Assembly: GCF_002286965.1 (NCBI RefSeq)
Contig: NZ_NSKD01000001.1
Coordinates: 868,001 to 932,000 of the forward strand
Reading direction: 5' to 3'
Length of the DNA: 64,000 nucleotides
From: Halovibrio salipaludis
Lineage (GTDB): Bacteria; Pseudomonadota; Gammaproteobacteria; Pseudomonadales; Oleiphilaceae
Shown here: piece after piece, positions 1 to 8,375 of the stretch
Numbering within the stretch: the stretch's first letter is position 1
How the letters are laid out: each line of letters opens with the position of its first letter
Program-made: the position numbers and the translations under genes
Notes under the pieces: model-generated
Seen by the model: the letters and a program-made list of their open reading frames with translations, nothing else
The model's database searches: none
Told to the model about the DNA's origin: nothing

Positions 1-2
1 GC

Positions 3-245
3 TTCGGATTTCGTGTTGACGGTAAAGCGGTGCCAGATGCGCGATGTTATAGACCGATTACTGCTGGGTTTGAGAGAAAAACGGCGGTTATCACCTTCAA
101 AGTAAAGGCCGGACCATCCAAAGCTTTCTTTGGGATGAAACGATCGGATATTGAACTCGTACTCCCCGAGTTCGGCGGGACGCTGTGTGCCCATTGTGTC
201 CTTCCTCTAGACGTGATGGATTTCCTTTTATCGAAGCAAGGCTAG
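3..245 (+). CDS. C-terminal end of an unidentified protein (5' partial)
   Basis: An open frame runs in from the left edge and stops at a TAG at 243-245. The visible peptide has about 80 residues with a Gly/Arg start and the segment GGTLCAHCVLPLDVMDFLL near the end; the CAHC pair could bind metal, but there is no full motif. A GTG lies at position 30, but the frame is open before it, so the true start is probably outside the window. I do not recognise the family. The stretch from 246 to 354 holds a palindromic GGAGGCCGGCCTCC with no T-run and no evident gene. Confidence 0.4.
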   Translation, partial: FGFRVDGKAVPDARCYRPITAGFERKTAVITFKVKAGPSKAFFGMKRSDIELVLPEFGGTLCAHCVLPLDVMDFLLSKQG

Positions 246-354
246 AAATTAACAGTCGTAATCGTCAACTGAGCATCCTCACAATCCTGCTCAATGCCCA
301 GGTGGAGGCCGGCCTCCCACTGGTCCAGTCAATTTCTGAAGAAGAGGCCAGGCC

Positions 355-429
355 TTAGTTCACGAACGCAGCGATGACCTTGCGGACATGGGCGCGACCC
401 CTTTGCTTGATGTCGATCTGTTCAGACAT
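355..429 (-). CDS. 24-residue small ORF with a strong ribosome binding site
   Basis: A 24-codon frame starts MSEQIDIKQRGR and ends AAFVN. It is preceded by a near-consensus Shine-Dalgarno AAGGAGGTG six bases before the ATG, lying inside the last codons of the upstream lipoprotein gene (3-base gap), so the two would be translationally coupled. It may be a genuine small protein or the truncated start of a lost gene; the peptide is basic with no membrane segment. The ribosome binding site is clear; function unknown. Confidence 0.35.
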   Translation of the reverse strand: MSEQIDIKQRGRAHVRKVIAAFVN

Positions 430-432
430 GGT

Positions 433-939
433 TCACCTCCTTGTGATGGACTGAATAACGTCGTCGAACGAGCGCTCCGTCGCTTCCACCATCATGAAGA
501 AGCGCTCGCTTTGTTCGTCGGCTATGTAGGCTGTGTTCCTGGTATCTGACAGGAACAGATAGGCATTGACGCCTTCCTGAATCTCAATGACCTGGTGCTC
601 CTCCGCACCTTCAAATATGTCCCGGCGTGCCGAAAGGAAGTCCGGATTATCCGGTTTCTCCTCGCCGTAGACCGCTTTGACGAACTCAGAGGGCGCGAGG
701 TCCTGCGGGAAGGAAGATGCCTGATAGTCGATAACGGAGAGCGTGATCCTGGAGTCATCCTTAAAGCGGACTGAGAGGCTGTCCTGGATGACACCCAGCT
801 GGCTGATTTCGCCTTTGGGCAGGGTGACTGAGTGTTGCCAGATGCTGACGGGGATTCTGTTGGTGGTGTCATAACACCCCTGCAGCATAGGAGCCAATAT
901 TAACAGGAGGCAGATAACGGCAAGCGCTTTCCATTTCAT
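433..939 (-). CDS. Hypothetical lipoprotein
   Basis: 168 residues. The N-terminus MKWK followed by a hydrophobic stretch and the lipobox LQGC (Cys22) is a classical lipoprotein signal, so the product should be lipid-anchored in the envelope. The mature part is acidic and hydrophilic with no repeat, coiled coil or recognised enzyme motif. The residue after the lipid Cys is Tyr rather than Asp, so outer-membrane sorting is likely. The gene stands alone apart from a small ORF immediately downstream. I do not recognise the family. Confidence 0.7.
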   Translation of the reverse strand: MKWKALAVICLLLILAPMLQGCYDTTNRIPVSIWQHSVTLPKGEISQLGVIQDSLSVRFKDDSRITLSVIDYQASSFPQDLAPSEFVKAVYGEEKPDNPDFLSARRDIFEGAEEHQVIEIQEGVNAYLFLSDTRNTAYIADEQSERFFMMVEATERSFDDVIQSITRR

Positions 940-1120
940 GTGAGCTCATTCCTTTGAATGATCAGTGATTCAAAACACCGTTAACCGGGGTGATGGTAAT
1001 GGGCGGCATGGCTGTGTCAATTCAGCGGGTAGGGCCTGGCCTTCGGTTTCGGCAGGTCTCTGCGTGCAGTATTTCCCCAATCTTTCCAGAGCGGTATTGT
1101 TGAGACTCAGGAGGTGTTGC

Positions 1121-1330
1121 GTGAATCAAGGTATCAGAGACTTGCCGATAGACGAACGTATTCAGCTCGTGGAAGACGTCTGGGACAGTATCGCTGAGGA
1201 TCAGCAAAAGCTTCAATTGACTCAGACTCAGCGGGAAGAACTGGACCGCAGGCTGTCGGCTTATGAGCAGGACGGCCAGGCCGGAAATGACGCTGGAACA
1301 GTTCTCGAAGGGATACGCCGCAGACTATGA
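1121..1330 (+). CDS. Addiction-module antitoxin-like protein (TIGR02574/PF09720 type)
   Basis: 69 residues from a GTG preceded by AGGAGG. The pattern DLPIDERIQLVEDVWDSIA, a middle rich in Gln/Glu and a C-terminal LDRRLSAYEQD match the short helical 'putative addiction module component' family, usually the upstream antitoxin of a ParE/RelE toxin. An ATG overlaps its stop (ATGA, 1327), exactly where the toxin should begin, but that frame closes at 1434 after 35 codons and does not resemble ParE. The toxin therefore appears lost, leaving an orphan antitoxin. A longer frame from 965 exists but has no ribosome binding site and an atypical composition. Confidence 0.7.
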   Translation: MNQGIRDLPIDERIQLVEDVWDSIAEDQQKLQLTQTQREELDRRLSAYEQDGQAGNDAGTVLEGIRRRL

Positions 1331-1400
1331 ACTACTCTCCCTTGAGAACCATTGGCCAACACCGTCGCTGGAGCGTGGAAGCCAGGAAGGAGTGGATTGA

Positions 1401-1610
1401 TGGGGACAGACAACGGCGACACGCTATGACGTAGCTGACCATCTCCGTACTCCCGAAGAGATGGCGGCCTATCTGGAAGCATGCTTTGAAGAAGCGAATG
1501 GCGATGCGGCTTTCATCGCCAAGGCGCTTGGCGATATCGCGAGGGCCAAGGTATATCGCCGGAGGAGAAAGCCTTCCAACTATGGGGCTCGCCATCGCAA
1601 AAGACCCTGA
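1401..1610 (+). pseudogene. Truncated HigA-like (HI1420-type) antitoxin
   Basis: The frame reads TTATRYDVADHLRTPEEM and continues through EEANGDAAFIAKALGDIARAK, the conserved N-terminal half of HigA-like 'addiction module antidote' proteins. It then departs from the family and stops at 1608-1610 before the helix-turn-helix half. The frame begins after a stop at 1398-1400 and has no start codon before residue M of PEEM, so both ends are damaged. No HigB/RelE toxin gene is next to it. This is a remnant of a second toxin-antitoxin locus. Confidence 0.7.
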
Positions 1611-1637
1611 CAAGCCTGAAAACTAGGAGTTTAGAGC

Positions 1638-2000
1638 GTGGGTTCTTTAAAGGGGACAGCATTAGGGCTTATTGGAGGGTGTCTGGCTATCGGGATCGCC
1701 TGGCTTGTGGACGCCACCTATTTTCACTTCCGTTATCAAAAAGCCATTGAGCAGCAAGTGCATGAGACCCGAAATGAGCCTTATGTCGAGTTCGGTTTAA
1801 TCCTGGGCATCTTTCGCCTTGGCGGTTACGGCGTTGGGTTGCTGTTCCCTAGCGTGGCAAAGCGTAATGACTTCCATGAAATCGTGCAGGCGCTGCCTCT
1901 AAATCAGCGTTATCACCTGATCTTCCTGTTCATTGCAAATATGGCGATGGTCATTTCGGGCGTGCTTGCCTGGACGATGATTGAGTTCTTTAAGCTTTAA
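1638..2000 (+). CDS. Small hypothetical membrane protein
   Basis: 120 residues from GTG with a TAGGAG ribosome binding site about nine bases upstream. Three hydrophobic segments (about residues 5-25, 52-72, 93-115) suggest a three-pass inner-membrane protein with short loops; the segment between the first two is charged (HETRNEPYVEF). No catalytic motif is visible and I do not recognise the family. Directly after its stop, in the same frame, an open stretch (2001-2105) encodes YLYNTSAYQSGVEYYRLIW-like sequence without a start codon, possibly debris of another gene. It lies in a zone of degraded genes. Confidence 0.55.
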   Translation: MGSLKGTALGLIGGCLAIGIAWLVDATYFHFRYQKAIEQQVHETRNEPYVEFGLILGIFRLGGYGVGLLFPSVAKRNDFHEIVQALPLNQRYHLIFLFIANMAMVISGVLAWTMIEFFKL

Positions 2001-2147
2001 GTCGCTGCGAGGTACCTCTACAACACCAGCGCCTACCAATCAGGGGTCGAGTATTACCGGCTGATCTGGGCGCATCATCGAGCCGGTACCAGCGGGAATA
2101 ATTAAAGAGGCTTGCCCTCGGTTTATGTTTCTCCTATTTTGCTAAGC

Positions 2148-3020
2148 ATGGCTATACAAAATAGTGAAAAACTAAACCATCTAGGCCATTTGCTCCCCGA
2201 AGGCCTGCTGGTGGATGCTGCGTGGCTGGAGAAGCAGAGCTACTCGCGTGCGCTGCGTAGTCAGTATGTTGCTTCAGGGTGGTTGGAGCAGCCGGTACGA
2301 GGCGTGTTTCGCCGGCCACGAGGTGAGGTGAGTTGGGAGCAGGCGGTAATATCCCTCCAGACCTTGCTGGAATACCCTGTTTCAGTGGGCGGGCGTACCG
2401 CGCTGGAACTTCAGGGCTATGCCCATTATCTGCCTTACGCGCAGTTACAGGTTCATCTGTATTCGGACGCGAAACTCCCCGGATGGGTGTATAAACTGCC
2501 GATTGAACCGGAACTGGTGGTGCATAATCGGCAGCGGTTTCTCCCCGCCGTGGAGGTGCCTTCCTGGGCAACCTCTCTGACTGAGTCATCCGCTGGAGGC
2601 GGGAACGCCCTTCCGGGAGGTCTGAGGATCAGTCCCTGGGGGCACTGGAACTGGCCTTTGATTGTTTCCACGCCTGAGCGAGCTTTCCTGGAGTATCTGG
2701 ATGAGTTGCCGAATCGGGCGACCTTCCATATGGCGGATACCTTCATGGAAGGGTTGGGCAACCTCCGCCCCCGACATCTGCAGCCCCTGTTGGAGGCCAC
2801 CCGCAGTATCAAGGTGAAACGGCTGTTCTTTTTCTTTGCGGACCGGCAGCGCCACGCCTGGTTGAAATGGATTGATCGAAGCCGGATTGATCTGGGCTCC
2901 GGGAAGCGAATGCTGGTGAAGGGCGGAGTGCTGGACCCCGCATACCAGATCACCGTACCGGCTGAATTTGCCAGGGAGGAAGGCAATGGCATTTCACGAT
3001 CAATATCGCCGTCAGGTTGA
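2148..3020 (+). CDS. AbiEi-family antitoxin of a type IV toxin-antitoxin system
   Basis: 290 residues from ATG. The N-terminus (LLPEGLLVDAAWLEKQ, then SRALRSQYVASGWLE and RGVFRRPRG) is the winged-helix domain typical of AbiEi antitoxins; the following TALELQGYAHYL and the segment ending in PERAFLEYLDELP are also characteristic. AbiEi binds its own promoter and counteracts the AbiEii nucleotidyltransferase encoded next door. The toxin frame begins inside the last 35 bases of this gene, the usual antitoxin-first overlapping order. An alternative TTG start at 2112 has poor ribosome binding site spacing. Role in phage defence is family knowledge, not visible here. Confidence 0.85.
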   Translation: MAIQNSEKLNHLGHLLPEGLLVDAAWLEKQSYSRALRSQYVASGWLEQPVRGVFRRPRGEVSWEQAVISLQTLLEYPVSVGGRTALELQGYAHYLPYAQLQVHLYSDAKLPGWVYKLPIEPELVVHNRQRFLPAVEVPSWATSLTESSAGGGNALPGGLRISPWGHWNWPLIVSTPERAFLEYLDELPNRATFHMADTFMEGLGNLRPRHLQPLLEATRSIKVKRLFFFFADRQRHAWLKWIDRSRIDLGSGKRMLVKGGVLDPAYQITVPAEFAREEGNGISRSISPSG

Positions 3021-3900
3021 GTTACTGATTCGAGTCTTGCCCCATGTGGCTGAGGAAAGTTGTTTCGGACTCAAGGGCGGCACTGCGATCAATCTCTTTG
3101 TCAGGAATATGCCCCGGCTCTCGGTGGATATCGATCTGACCTATCTGCCTGTCGAATCATGGGGCCATTCTTTGGCTGAAATTGATGCGGCGCTGAAGCG
3201 CATTGAAACCCGTATCCGGTCTTCAGAGCCCGACGCTCGGATAACACACTCTTCACCCGCGAGGCAGGATGAAATCACCAAACTGGTCATCCGTTCGCGT
3301 GATGGTGTACAGGTTAAGGTAGAGGTTACTCCTGTTTTGAGGGGATCGGTCTACGAGGCCCAACGGATGCCCGTCTCAGAGAAGGTGGAGGATGACTTTG
3401 GGTTTGCGGACGCGCAGGTCCTTTCATTCGATGACCTTTACGCCGGGAAAATTCTTGCGGCCTTGGATCGCCAGCATCCAAGGGATCTCTTTGACGTTCA
3501 CCATCTGCTTGCGACTGAAGGAATCAGCGACTCGCTACGCGCTGCGCTCGTCGTTTACCTGGTTAGTCACGACCATTCACCCCATTCCCTGCTCGACCCG
3601 GTCCGGAAGGATATCACTCAGGATTTCACGCAGACCTTTGCTGGTATGGCTGACGAAGAAATAGCGCTGGATCAGTTGCTTGAAGCCAGGGAGCGGGTAA
3701 TTGCAGATGTGGTAAACAATATGCCGGACGTGCACAAACAGTTTCTTCGATCGTTCTATCAGCGTAAACCGGATTGGGATCTTCTTGGGCTTGAAGGGGT
3801 TGAAGTGCTTCCCGCTGTTCGGTGGCGTGAACTGAATTTGGATAGGTCCGGCCAGGGAACCTGTGCTGCGATATTGCGTAAGCTGGAAAGCGTTATTTAA
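2986..3900 (+). CDS. AbiEii/AbiGii-family nucleotidyltransferase toxin
   Basis: 304 residues; the ATG at 2986 follows GGGAGGAAGGCA, a good ribosome binding site, and overlaps the antitoxin gene. The sequence GLKGGTAINLF followed by RLSVDIDLTYL is the GG-(12-20)-DxD nucleotidyltransferase signature, and DDLYAGKILAALDRQ with RDLFDVHHL is the conserved C-terminal block of AbiEii toxins. All motif residues expected for activity appear present, so the pair looks functional. AbiEii-type toxins transfer nucleotides to target RNAs, and lactococcal AbiE was described as abortive phage infection. A longer frame from 2968 is unlikely. Confidence 0.87.
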   Translation: MAFHDQYRRQVELLIRVLPHVAEESCFGLKGGTAINLFVRNMPRLSVDIDLTYLPVESWGHSLAEIDAALKRIETRIRSSEPDARITHSSPARQDEITKLVIRSRDGVQVKVEVTPVLRGSVYEAQRMPVSEKVEDDFGFADAQVLSFDDLYAGKILAALDRQHPRDLFDVHHLLATEGISDSLRAALVVYLVSHDHSPHSLLDPVRKDITQDFTQTFAGMADEEIALDQLLEARERVIADVVNNMPDVHKQFLRSFYQRKPDWDLLGLEGVEVLPAVRWRELNLDRSGQGTCAAILRKLESVI

Positions 3901-3966
3901 ATCCAGGATCAAGGCATTTGGGACAAGTACCTTAGTGCGACCACTTTCAAATAGCAGGAGGACAGG

Positions 3967-4465
3967 ATGTCATCCACACCAATAGATCAGGGATATTTCC
4001 TCGCCAGCGATGAAGAACTGGACCGGCTGCAGGTTCAGGCCCATGTCTGGGAACCGGACGCGGAGATAATGCTGGACCGGGTTGGTGTCCGGTCGGGTTG
4101 GGACTGAGTCGATATGGGCTGAGCTTCTGGATCTTCTGGAGCGGACGTTTGCCCTGCGCGGTGATATCAATATCGGACGTAGAACCTTCCATATGCTGAA
4201 GGAGTGTGGTCTTGAGGATGTGCAGATTCGCACATCGGTTCAGGCGCTACAGGACCGGCACCCCTACATGCGCATGCCGCTCATCGGGGCCCGTGCCATG
4301 CGTGAGCGGATGCTCCAGGCGGGCCTGACCAGCGAGAAGGAGCTCGACCATCTGATTCAGGCCGTAGAAGAGGCTGTTAACGATCCGGACCGGGTGCAGG
4401 TTACCTTTACCCTGGTACAGGTCTGGGGCGTGGTGGGTGAAGCTAAAACGGATACAGACTTATAG
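3967..4465 (+). pseudogene. SAM-dependent methyltransferase missing its core
   Basis: An ATG with AGGAGG opens a 47-codon frame (MSSTPIDQGYFLASDEELDR, ending in EIMLDRVGVRSGWD) that matches the start of class I methyltransferases up to just before the glycine-rich SAM loop. It stops at about 4108. In another frame the C-terminal portion resumes at about 4115 (AELLDLLERTFALRGD, IGRRTFHMLKECGLEDV, and so on) and runs to 4465. The roughly 130-residue Rossmann core with the SAM-binding motif is absent, so this is an internal deletion with a frame change and not a working enzyme. Confidence 0.75.
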
Positions 4466-4477
4466 GGACTCGTTGTG

Positions 4478-5719
4478 ATGTCAAAGGATGAAGACTTCTC
4501 GTTCCAGCCAGAAGCGTTGTCGAGGGCGCTGTCATTGCTTTCAGAATACGCTGCGGAACAAGCCAGTGTGGTCCCGGAGCCCCCCTCGTTCCGTCTGTCG
4601 GAGGGACTTCCTGCTGAGGGCATTGGAGGAATTGCTGCCCTCGAGAACCTGGCGGGTGATTTTTTCCCTTCAGCAGCCCGGCTCGGCCATCCCGGCTACT
4701 TCGCACACATGGATCCGCCGACACCCTGGTTTACCTGGGTTGGGGCGCTCTGGGCAGCTTCCTGCAATCAGAACCTGCTGCACACCGATACGGGAAAGGG
4801 GGCGCGCGAGCTCGAAGAGAAAGTCGTAGCCTCGCTTTCCAGCTCTTTTGGTATGAACGGTGGGCATCTGGTTCCCGGTTCAACCCTGGCAAACATAACC
4901 GCGCTCTGGGCAGCGCGTGAACTCAGGGGAATACGGAATGTTGTCGTCAGTGACATGGCGCACCTCAGCATTCGCAAGGCGGCGTCCCTGCTCAATCTGA
5001 ATCTGTATGAAGTGCCCACGAACAGTCAGCATCAGTTGCAGCCCGAGGCTGTTGCTGATGTTGAGATGGACGAGACGGCGGTGGTTCTGATGGCGGGGAC
5101 GGTTGCTGCCGGTGCTATTGATCCTCTGGATGCCTTTCCTGAAGCAGCGTGGCGTCATGTGGATGCGGCTTGGGGTGGGCCGCTCCGCCTCACCCGATAC
5201 GCGGGGCTTTTGGATGGCGTCGAGGCGGCGGATTCTGTCTCAATGTCGGCTCATAAATGGCTTTTTCAGCCCAAGGACAGTGCCATTGTGATGTTCCGTC
5301 GGCCTGACGAGGCTCACGACGCAATCAGTTTTGGGGGTGGGTATCTTGCCGTCCCGAATGTAGGGTTACTTGGTTCGCACGGTTCCACTGCGCTGCCTTT
5401 GGCTGCAACGCTTCTGGCCTGGGGGCGTCAGGGGATTGCGGCACGGATAGAGCACTGCATGCAGTTGGCGGAGAGGCTCGCAGCCCGTATTGATGAGGAG
5501 CCTGCTCTGGAGCTTTTCGGGAGTCCGGTAACGGGCGTTGTGCTCTGGCGGCCACGTAACGAGTCTCCGTCTGCGGTGCGCGAGCGGATGGAGGGAGCGT
5601 TTGTCTCACTGACTCAGATTGGGGGCGAGAGCTGGTTTCGTTCGGTGGCAGCTAACCCACAGGCTGACCCGGATCGTGTCGTGGACAGCGCTCTTTCCGC
5701 TTTGCGTCGAGGACCATAA
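4478..5719 (+). CDS. PLP-dependent group II decarboxylase-like protein
   Basis: 413 residues. The fold is that of pyridoxal-phosphate group II amino acid decarboxylases (glutamate, aromatic amino acid, diaminobutyrate types): GHPGYFAHMDPP near the N-terminus, PGSTLANITALWAARE, the cofactor-contacting HVDAAWGG (about residue 228) and the Schiff-base lysine in SMSAHKWLFQPKDSA (about residue 263). The substrate cannot be told by eye. It begins 12 bases after the methyltransferase remnant, with a weak ribosome binding site; GTG at 4475 is an alternative start. At about 413 residues it is shorter than most glutamate decarboxylases. The decarboxylase assignment is by family only. Confidence 0.75.
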   Translation: MSKDEDFSFQPEALSRALSLLSEYAAEQASVVPEPPSFRLSEGLPAEGIGGIAALENLAGDFFPSAARLGHPGYFAHMDPPTPWFTWVGALWAASCNQNLLHTDTGKGARELEEKVVASLSSSFGMNGGHLVPGSTLANITALWAARELRGIRNVVVSDMAHLSIRKAASLLNLNLYEVPTNSQHQLQPEAVADVEMDETAVVLMAGTVAAGAIDPLDAFPEAAWRHVDAAWGGPLRLTRYAGLLDGVEAADSVSMSAHKWLFQPKDSAIVMFRRPDEAHDAISFGGGYLAVPNVGLLGSHGSTALPLAATLLAWGRQGIAARIEHCMQLAERLAARIDEEPALELFGSPVTGVVLWRPRNESPSAVRERMEGAFVSLTQIGGESWFRSVAANPQADPDRVVDSALSALRRGP

Positions 5720-5844
5720 TCGAATCCATAAGGTTTAACAGGGGACGGGGTTGAATTCACCCGCGCTCCCTCGCATGTCTACGGTACGACGCATTCACAG
5801 CGCCGCCTTTGCTCCAACTGATTTTCGAGGCAATAGGAGGAAGA

Positions 5845-6834
5845 ATGGAAACGCGGGCATTCGGCAACACAGACATTCAGGTTACGCCCGTGGGGCTCGG
5901 CACCTGGGCCATCGGTGGCTGGATGTGGGGTGGAACGGACGAGGCCCAGTCCATCGATACCATCCACAGGGCCATCGACAAGGGGATTGGTCTGGTCGAT
6001 ACGGCACCCGTTTACGGTTTCGGGCGCTCCGAGGAGATTGTGGGCAAGGCGTTGGCCGATGGTCGTCGGGATCAGGTGGCGCTGGCCACGAAAGTCGCCC
6101 TGAACTGGAACGATGATCACGACAAGGTCTGGCGGGATGCGAGTGCGTCGCGCATTGAACAGGAAGTGGACGATTCCCTGAGGCGTCTTCAGACGGACAG
6201 GATCGACATTTACCAGGTCCATTGGCCGGATCCGGAGACGCCCATGGAAGAGACCGCCCGGGCGCTGGAAAAGCTCTACCGGGCCGGGAAAATCCGCGCC
6301 ATTGGTGTCAGCAACTTCACGCCCGCGCAGATGGACGAGCTGCAGAAGACCGTGCCGCTGCACAGCCTGCAGCCCCCCTATAACCTGTTTGAGCGGGACA
6401 TTGAGCAGGAGACTCTTCCCTATTGCCGGGAAAACGGCATTGCGACCATTACTTACGGCGCCCTGTGCCGGGGCCTGCTGACGGGCAAGATGCGGGAGGA
6501 TACGCAGTTCACCGGTGACGACCTGCGTAAGAACGATCCCAAGTTCCAGGGTGAACGCTATCGCCAGTACCTGAATGCCGTGGCGGAGCTGGACCGGTTC
6601 GCCCGGGAGCGGTATCAGAAAAATGTCCTCGCGCTGGCCCTTCGCTGGCTTGTGGATCAGCCGGGTGTGACAACGGCGCTCTGGGGCGCAAGGCGGCCGG
6701 AACAGCTGGACCCGGTCGGTGAGATTGACGGCTGGTCACTGGATGGTGAGGCGATGGCCGCAATCGATGACATTCTGGCCCGTTGCATTGATGATCCCGT
6801 CGGGCCCGAATTCATGGCGCCTCCGGCTCGGTAA
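5845..6834 (+). CDS. Aldo/keto reductase
   Basis: 329 residues; ATG preceded by AGGAGGAAGA. The catalytic tetrad is visible: Asp and Tyr in VDTAPVYGFGRSEE, Lys in ALATKVAL and His in IYQVHWPDPETP. The C-terminal RRPEQLDPVGEIDGW is the NADP-binding tail region of the family. It should catalyse NADPH-dependent reduction of aldehydes or ketones in the cytoplasm; substrate unknown. The gene stands alone, after a 125-base gap without obvious features and before dbpA. A second, divergent aldo/keto reductase lies at 45.0-46.1 kb. Confidence 0.88.
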   Translation: METRAFGNTDIQVTPVGLGTWAIGGWMWGGTDEAQSIDTIHRAIDKGIGLVDTAPVYGFGRSEEIVGKALADGRRDQVALATKVALNWNDDHDKVWRDASASRIEQEVDDSLRRLQTDRIDIYQVHWPDPETPMEETARALEKLYRAGKIRAIGVSNFTPAQMDELQKTVPLHSLQPPYNLFERDIEQETLPYCRENGIATITYGALCRGLLTGKMREDTQFTGDDLRKNDPKFQGERYRQYLNAVAELDRFARERYQKNVLALALRWLVDQPGVTTALWGARRPEQLDPVGEIDGWSLDGEAMAAIDDILARCIDDPVGPEFMAPPAR

Positions 6835-6992
6835 TGGGGTGTCTTCTTTGGCCGTCGCCAACAACCCGGCCTCTGCCTGGTTGAGGTTCCTGGCGCGGCC
6901 ATTGGTATGGCACTGGTGGAGCAGGAAAACCTGTCCCGCCCCTGAGATCTGCTTTATCCTGCGCCACCATTCCATGAGCCAAGGAACCCACG

Positions 6993-8375
6993 TTGAGCCA
7001 GATGTCTTTTTCCACCCTTGGGCTGCAGCCGGCGCTGCTTGAGAGCCTGTCGTCGCTGGGCTACGAGACCATGACGCCGATCCAGGCGCAGAGCCTGCCG
7101 CCCATCCTGGCGGGGCAGGACGTCATTGGTCAGGGTAAGACCGGGTCCGGAAAGACCGCTGCCTTTGGTCTTGGGCTGTTGAACCGGCTCAATGCCGAGC
7201 GCTTTCAGGTTCAGGCCCTGGTGCTTTGCCCCACGCGGGAGCTGGCGGATCAGGTTGCGCGGGAGATCCGCCGGCTTGCCCGGGCGACGGCCAACGTGAA
7301 GGTGCTGACCCTTTGCGGTGGCACGCCCATTGGGCCGCAGATCGGCTCGCTGGAGCACGGCGCCCACATCATCGTAGGCACGCCCGGGCGGATCGAGGAT
7401 CACCTGCGCAAGCGCACCCTCGATCTGGGCCGACTGGAAACCCTGGTGCTGGATGAAGCGGACCGGATGTTCGACATGGGGTTCGAGTCCGCCCTTGAGG
7501 CGGTTTTCGGGAGTGTTCCGGGCAAGCGCCAGAACCTGCTGTTCAGCGCCACCTTCCCGGATGCGATCCAGACCGTCGCGGAACGCCACATGCACAACCC
7601 GGTTCGCGTCCAGGTGGAAGAAAGCCACGACGACAGCAGTATCCGCCAGCACTTCATCCGCCTTCAGGATGAGCAGCAACGCATGACCGCGTTGCGCCTG
7701 CTCCTGCTGCAGCTCCGACCGGCCTCCGCCGTGGTCTTCTGCAATACCAAACGCGATACCCGGGAGCTGGCGGATGAGCTCTGCCGGCACGGCTTTGACG
7801 CCCTGGCCCTGCACGGGGATCTGGACCAGAAGGAACGCGACCAGACCCTGGTGCGCTTCGCGAACCAGAGTGCCTCGATCCTGGTGGCCACGGACGTGGC
7901 GGCCCGGGGGCTGGACATTGACGCGCTGGACGCGGTGTTCAACTACCACATCGCCCGCGACAGCGACGCCCACACGCACCGCATCGGCCGCACGGGCCGT
8001 GCCGGGGAGCAGGGCAGCGCCTACACCTTGTATACCGGGAAAGAGAGCCATAAGGTGGCCCGGCTGGAGGCCGAACTGAACCTGAGCATTGAGCCCGAGT
8101 CACTGCCGCCGTCTGAACGGCTTGAGGAGCGCGCCTACAAGGCGCCGATGGTGACGCTGCAGATTGATGGCGGCCGGAAGCAGAAGGTCCGCCCCGGCGA
8201 TGTGCTCGGGGCCCTTACCGGCGACAAGGGGATTGCCGGTAACCAGGTCGGCAAGATCGATATTGCCGAGAACTGGGCCTATGTGGCCGTGGCACGCGAG
8301 GCGGCCAAACCCGCCCTGCAGAAACTGCGTGACGGGAAGCTGAAAGGGCGTTCCTTCCGGGTCAGGGCCCTTTAA
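6993..8375 (+). CDS. dbpA: ATP-dependent RNA helicase DbpA
   Basis: 460 residues. DEAD-box motifs occur in order: Q motif (TPIQAQSLP), Walker A (GQGKTGSGKT), PTRELADQ, TPGRIEDHL, VLDEADRMFDMGF (DEAD), SATFPDA, ILVATDVAARGLDI and HRIGRTGRAG. The C-terminal domain (QIDGGRKQKVRPGDVLGALT, ending GKLKGRSFRVRAL) is the DbpA-specific RNA-binding domain that recognises hairpin 92 of 23S rRNA, pointing to 50S ribosome assembly. The start used is TTG; ATG at 7002 is possible. Its 3' end overlaps the convergent mqo by 14 bases. Confidence 0.93.
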   Translation: MSQMSFSTLGLQPALLESLSSLGYETMTPIQAQSLPPILAGQDVIGQGKTGSGKTAAFGLGLLNRLNAERFQVQALVLCPTRELADQVAREIRRLARATANVKVLTLCGGTPIGPQIGSLEHGAHIIVGTPGRIEDHLRKRTLDLGRLETLVLDEADRMFDMGFESALEAVFGSVPGKRQNLLFSATFPDAIQTVAERHMHNPVRVQVEESHDDSSIRQHFIRLQDEQQRMTALRLLLLQLRPASAVVFCNTKRDTRELADELCRHGFDALALHGDLDQKERDQTLVRFANQSASILVATDVAARGLDIDALDAVFNYHIARDSDAHTHRIGRTGRAGEQGSAYTLYTGKESHKVARLEAELNLSIEPESLPPSERLEERAYKAPMVTLQIDGGRKQKVRPGDVLGALTGDKGIAGNQVGKIDIAENWAYVAVAREAAKPALQKLRDGKLKGRSFRVRAL

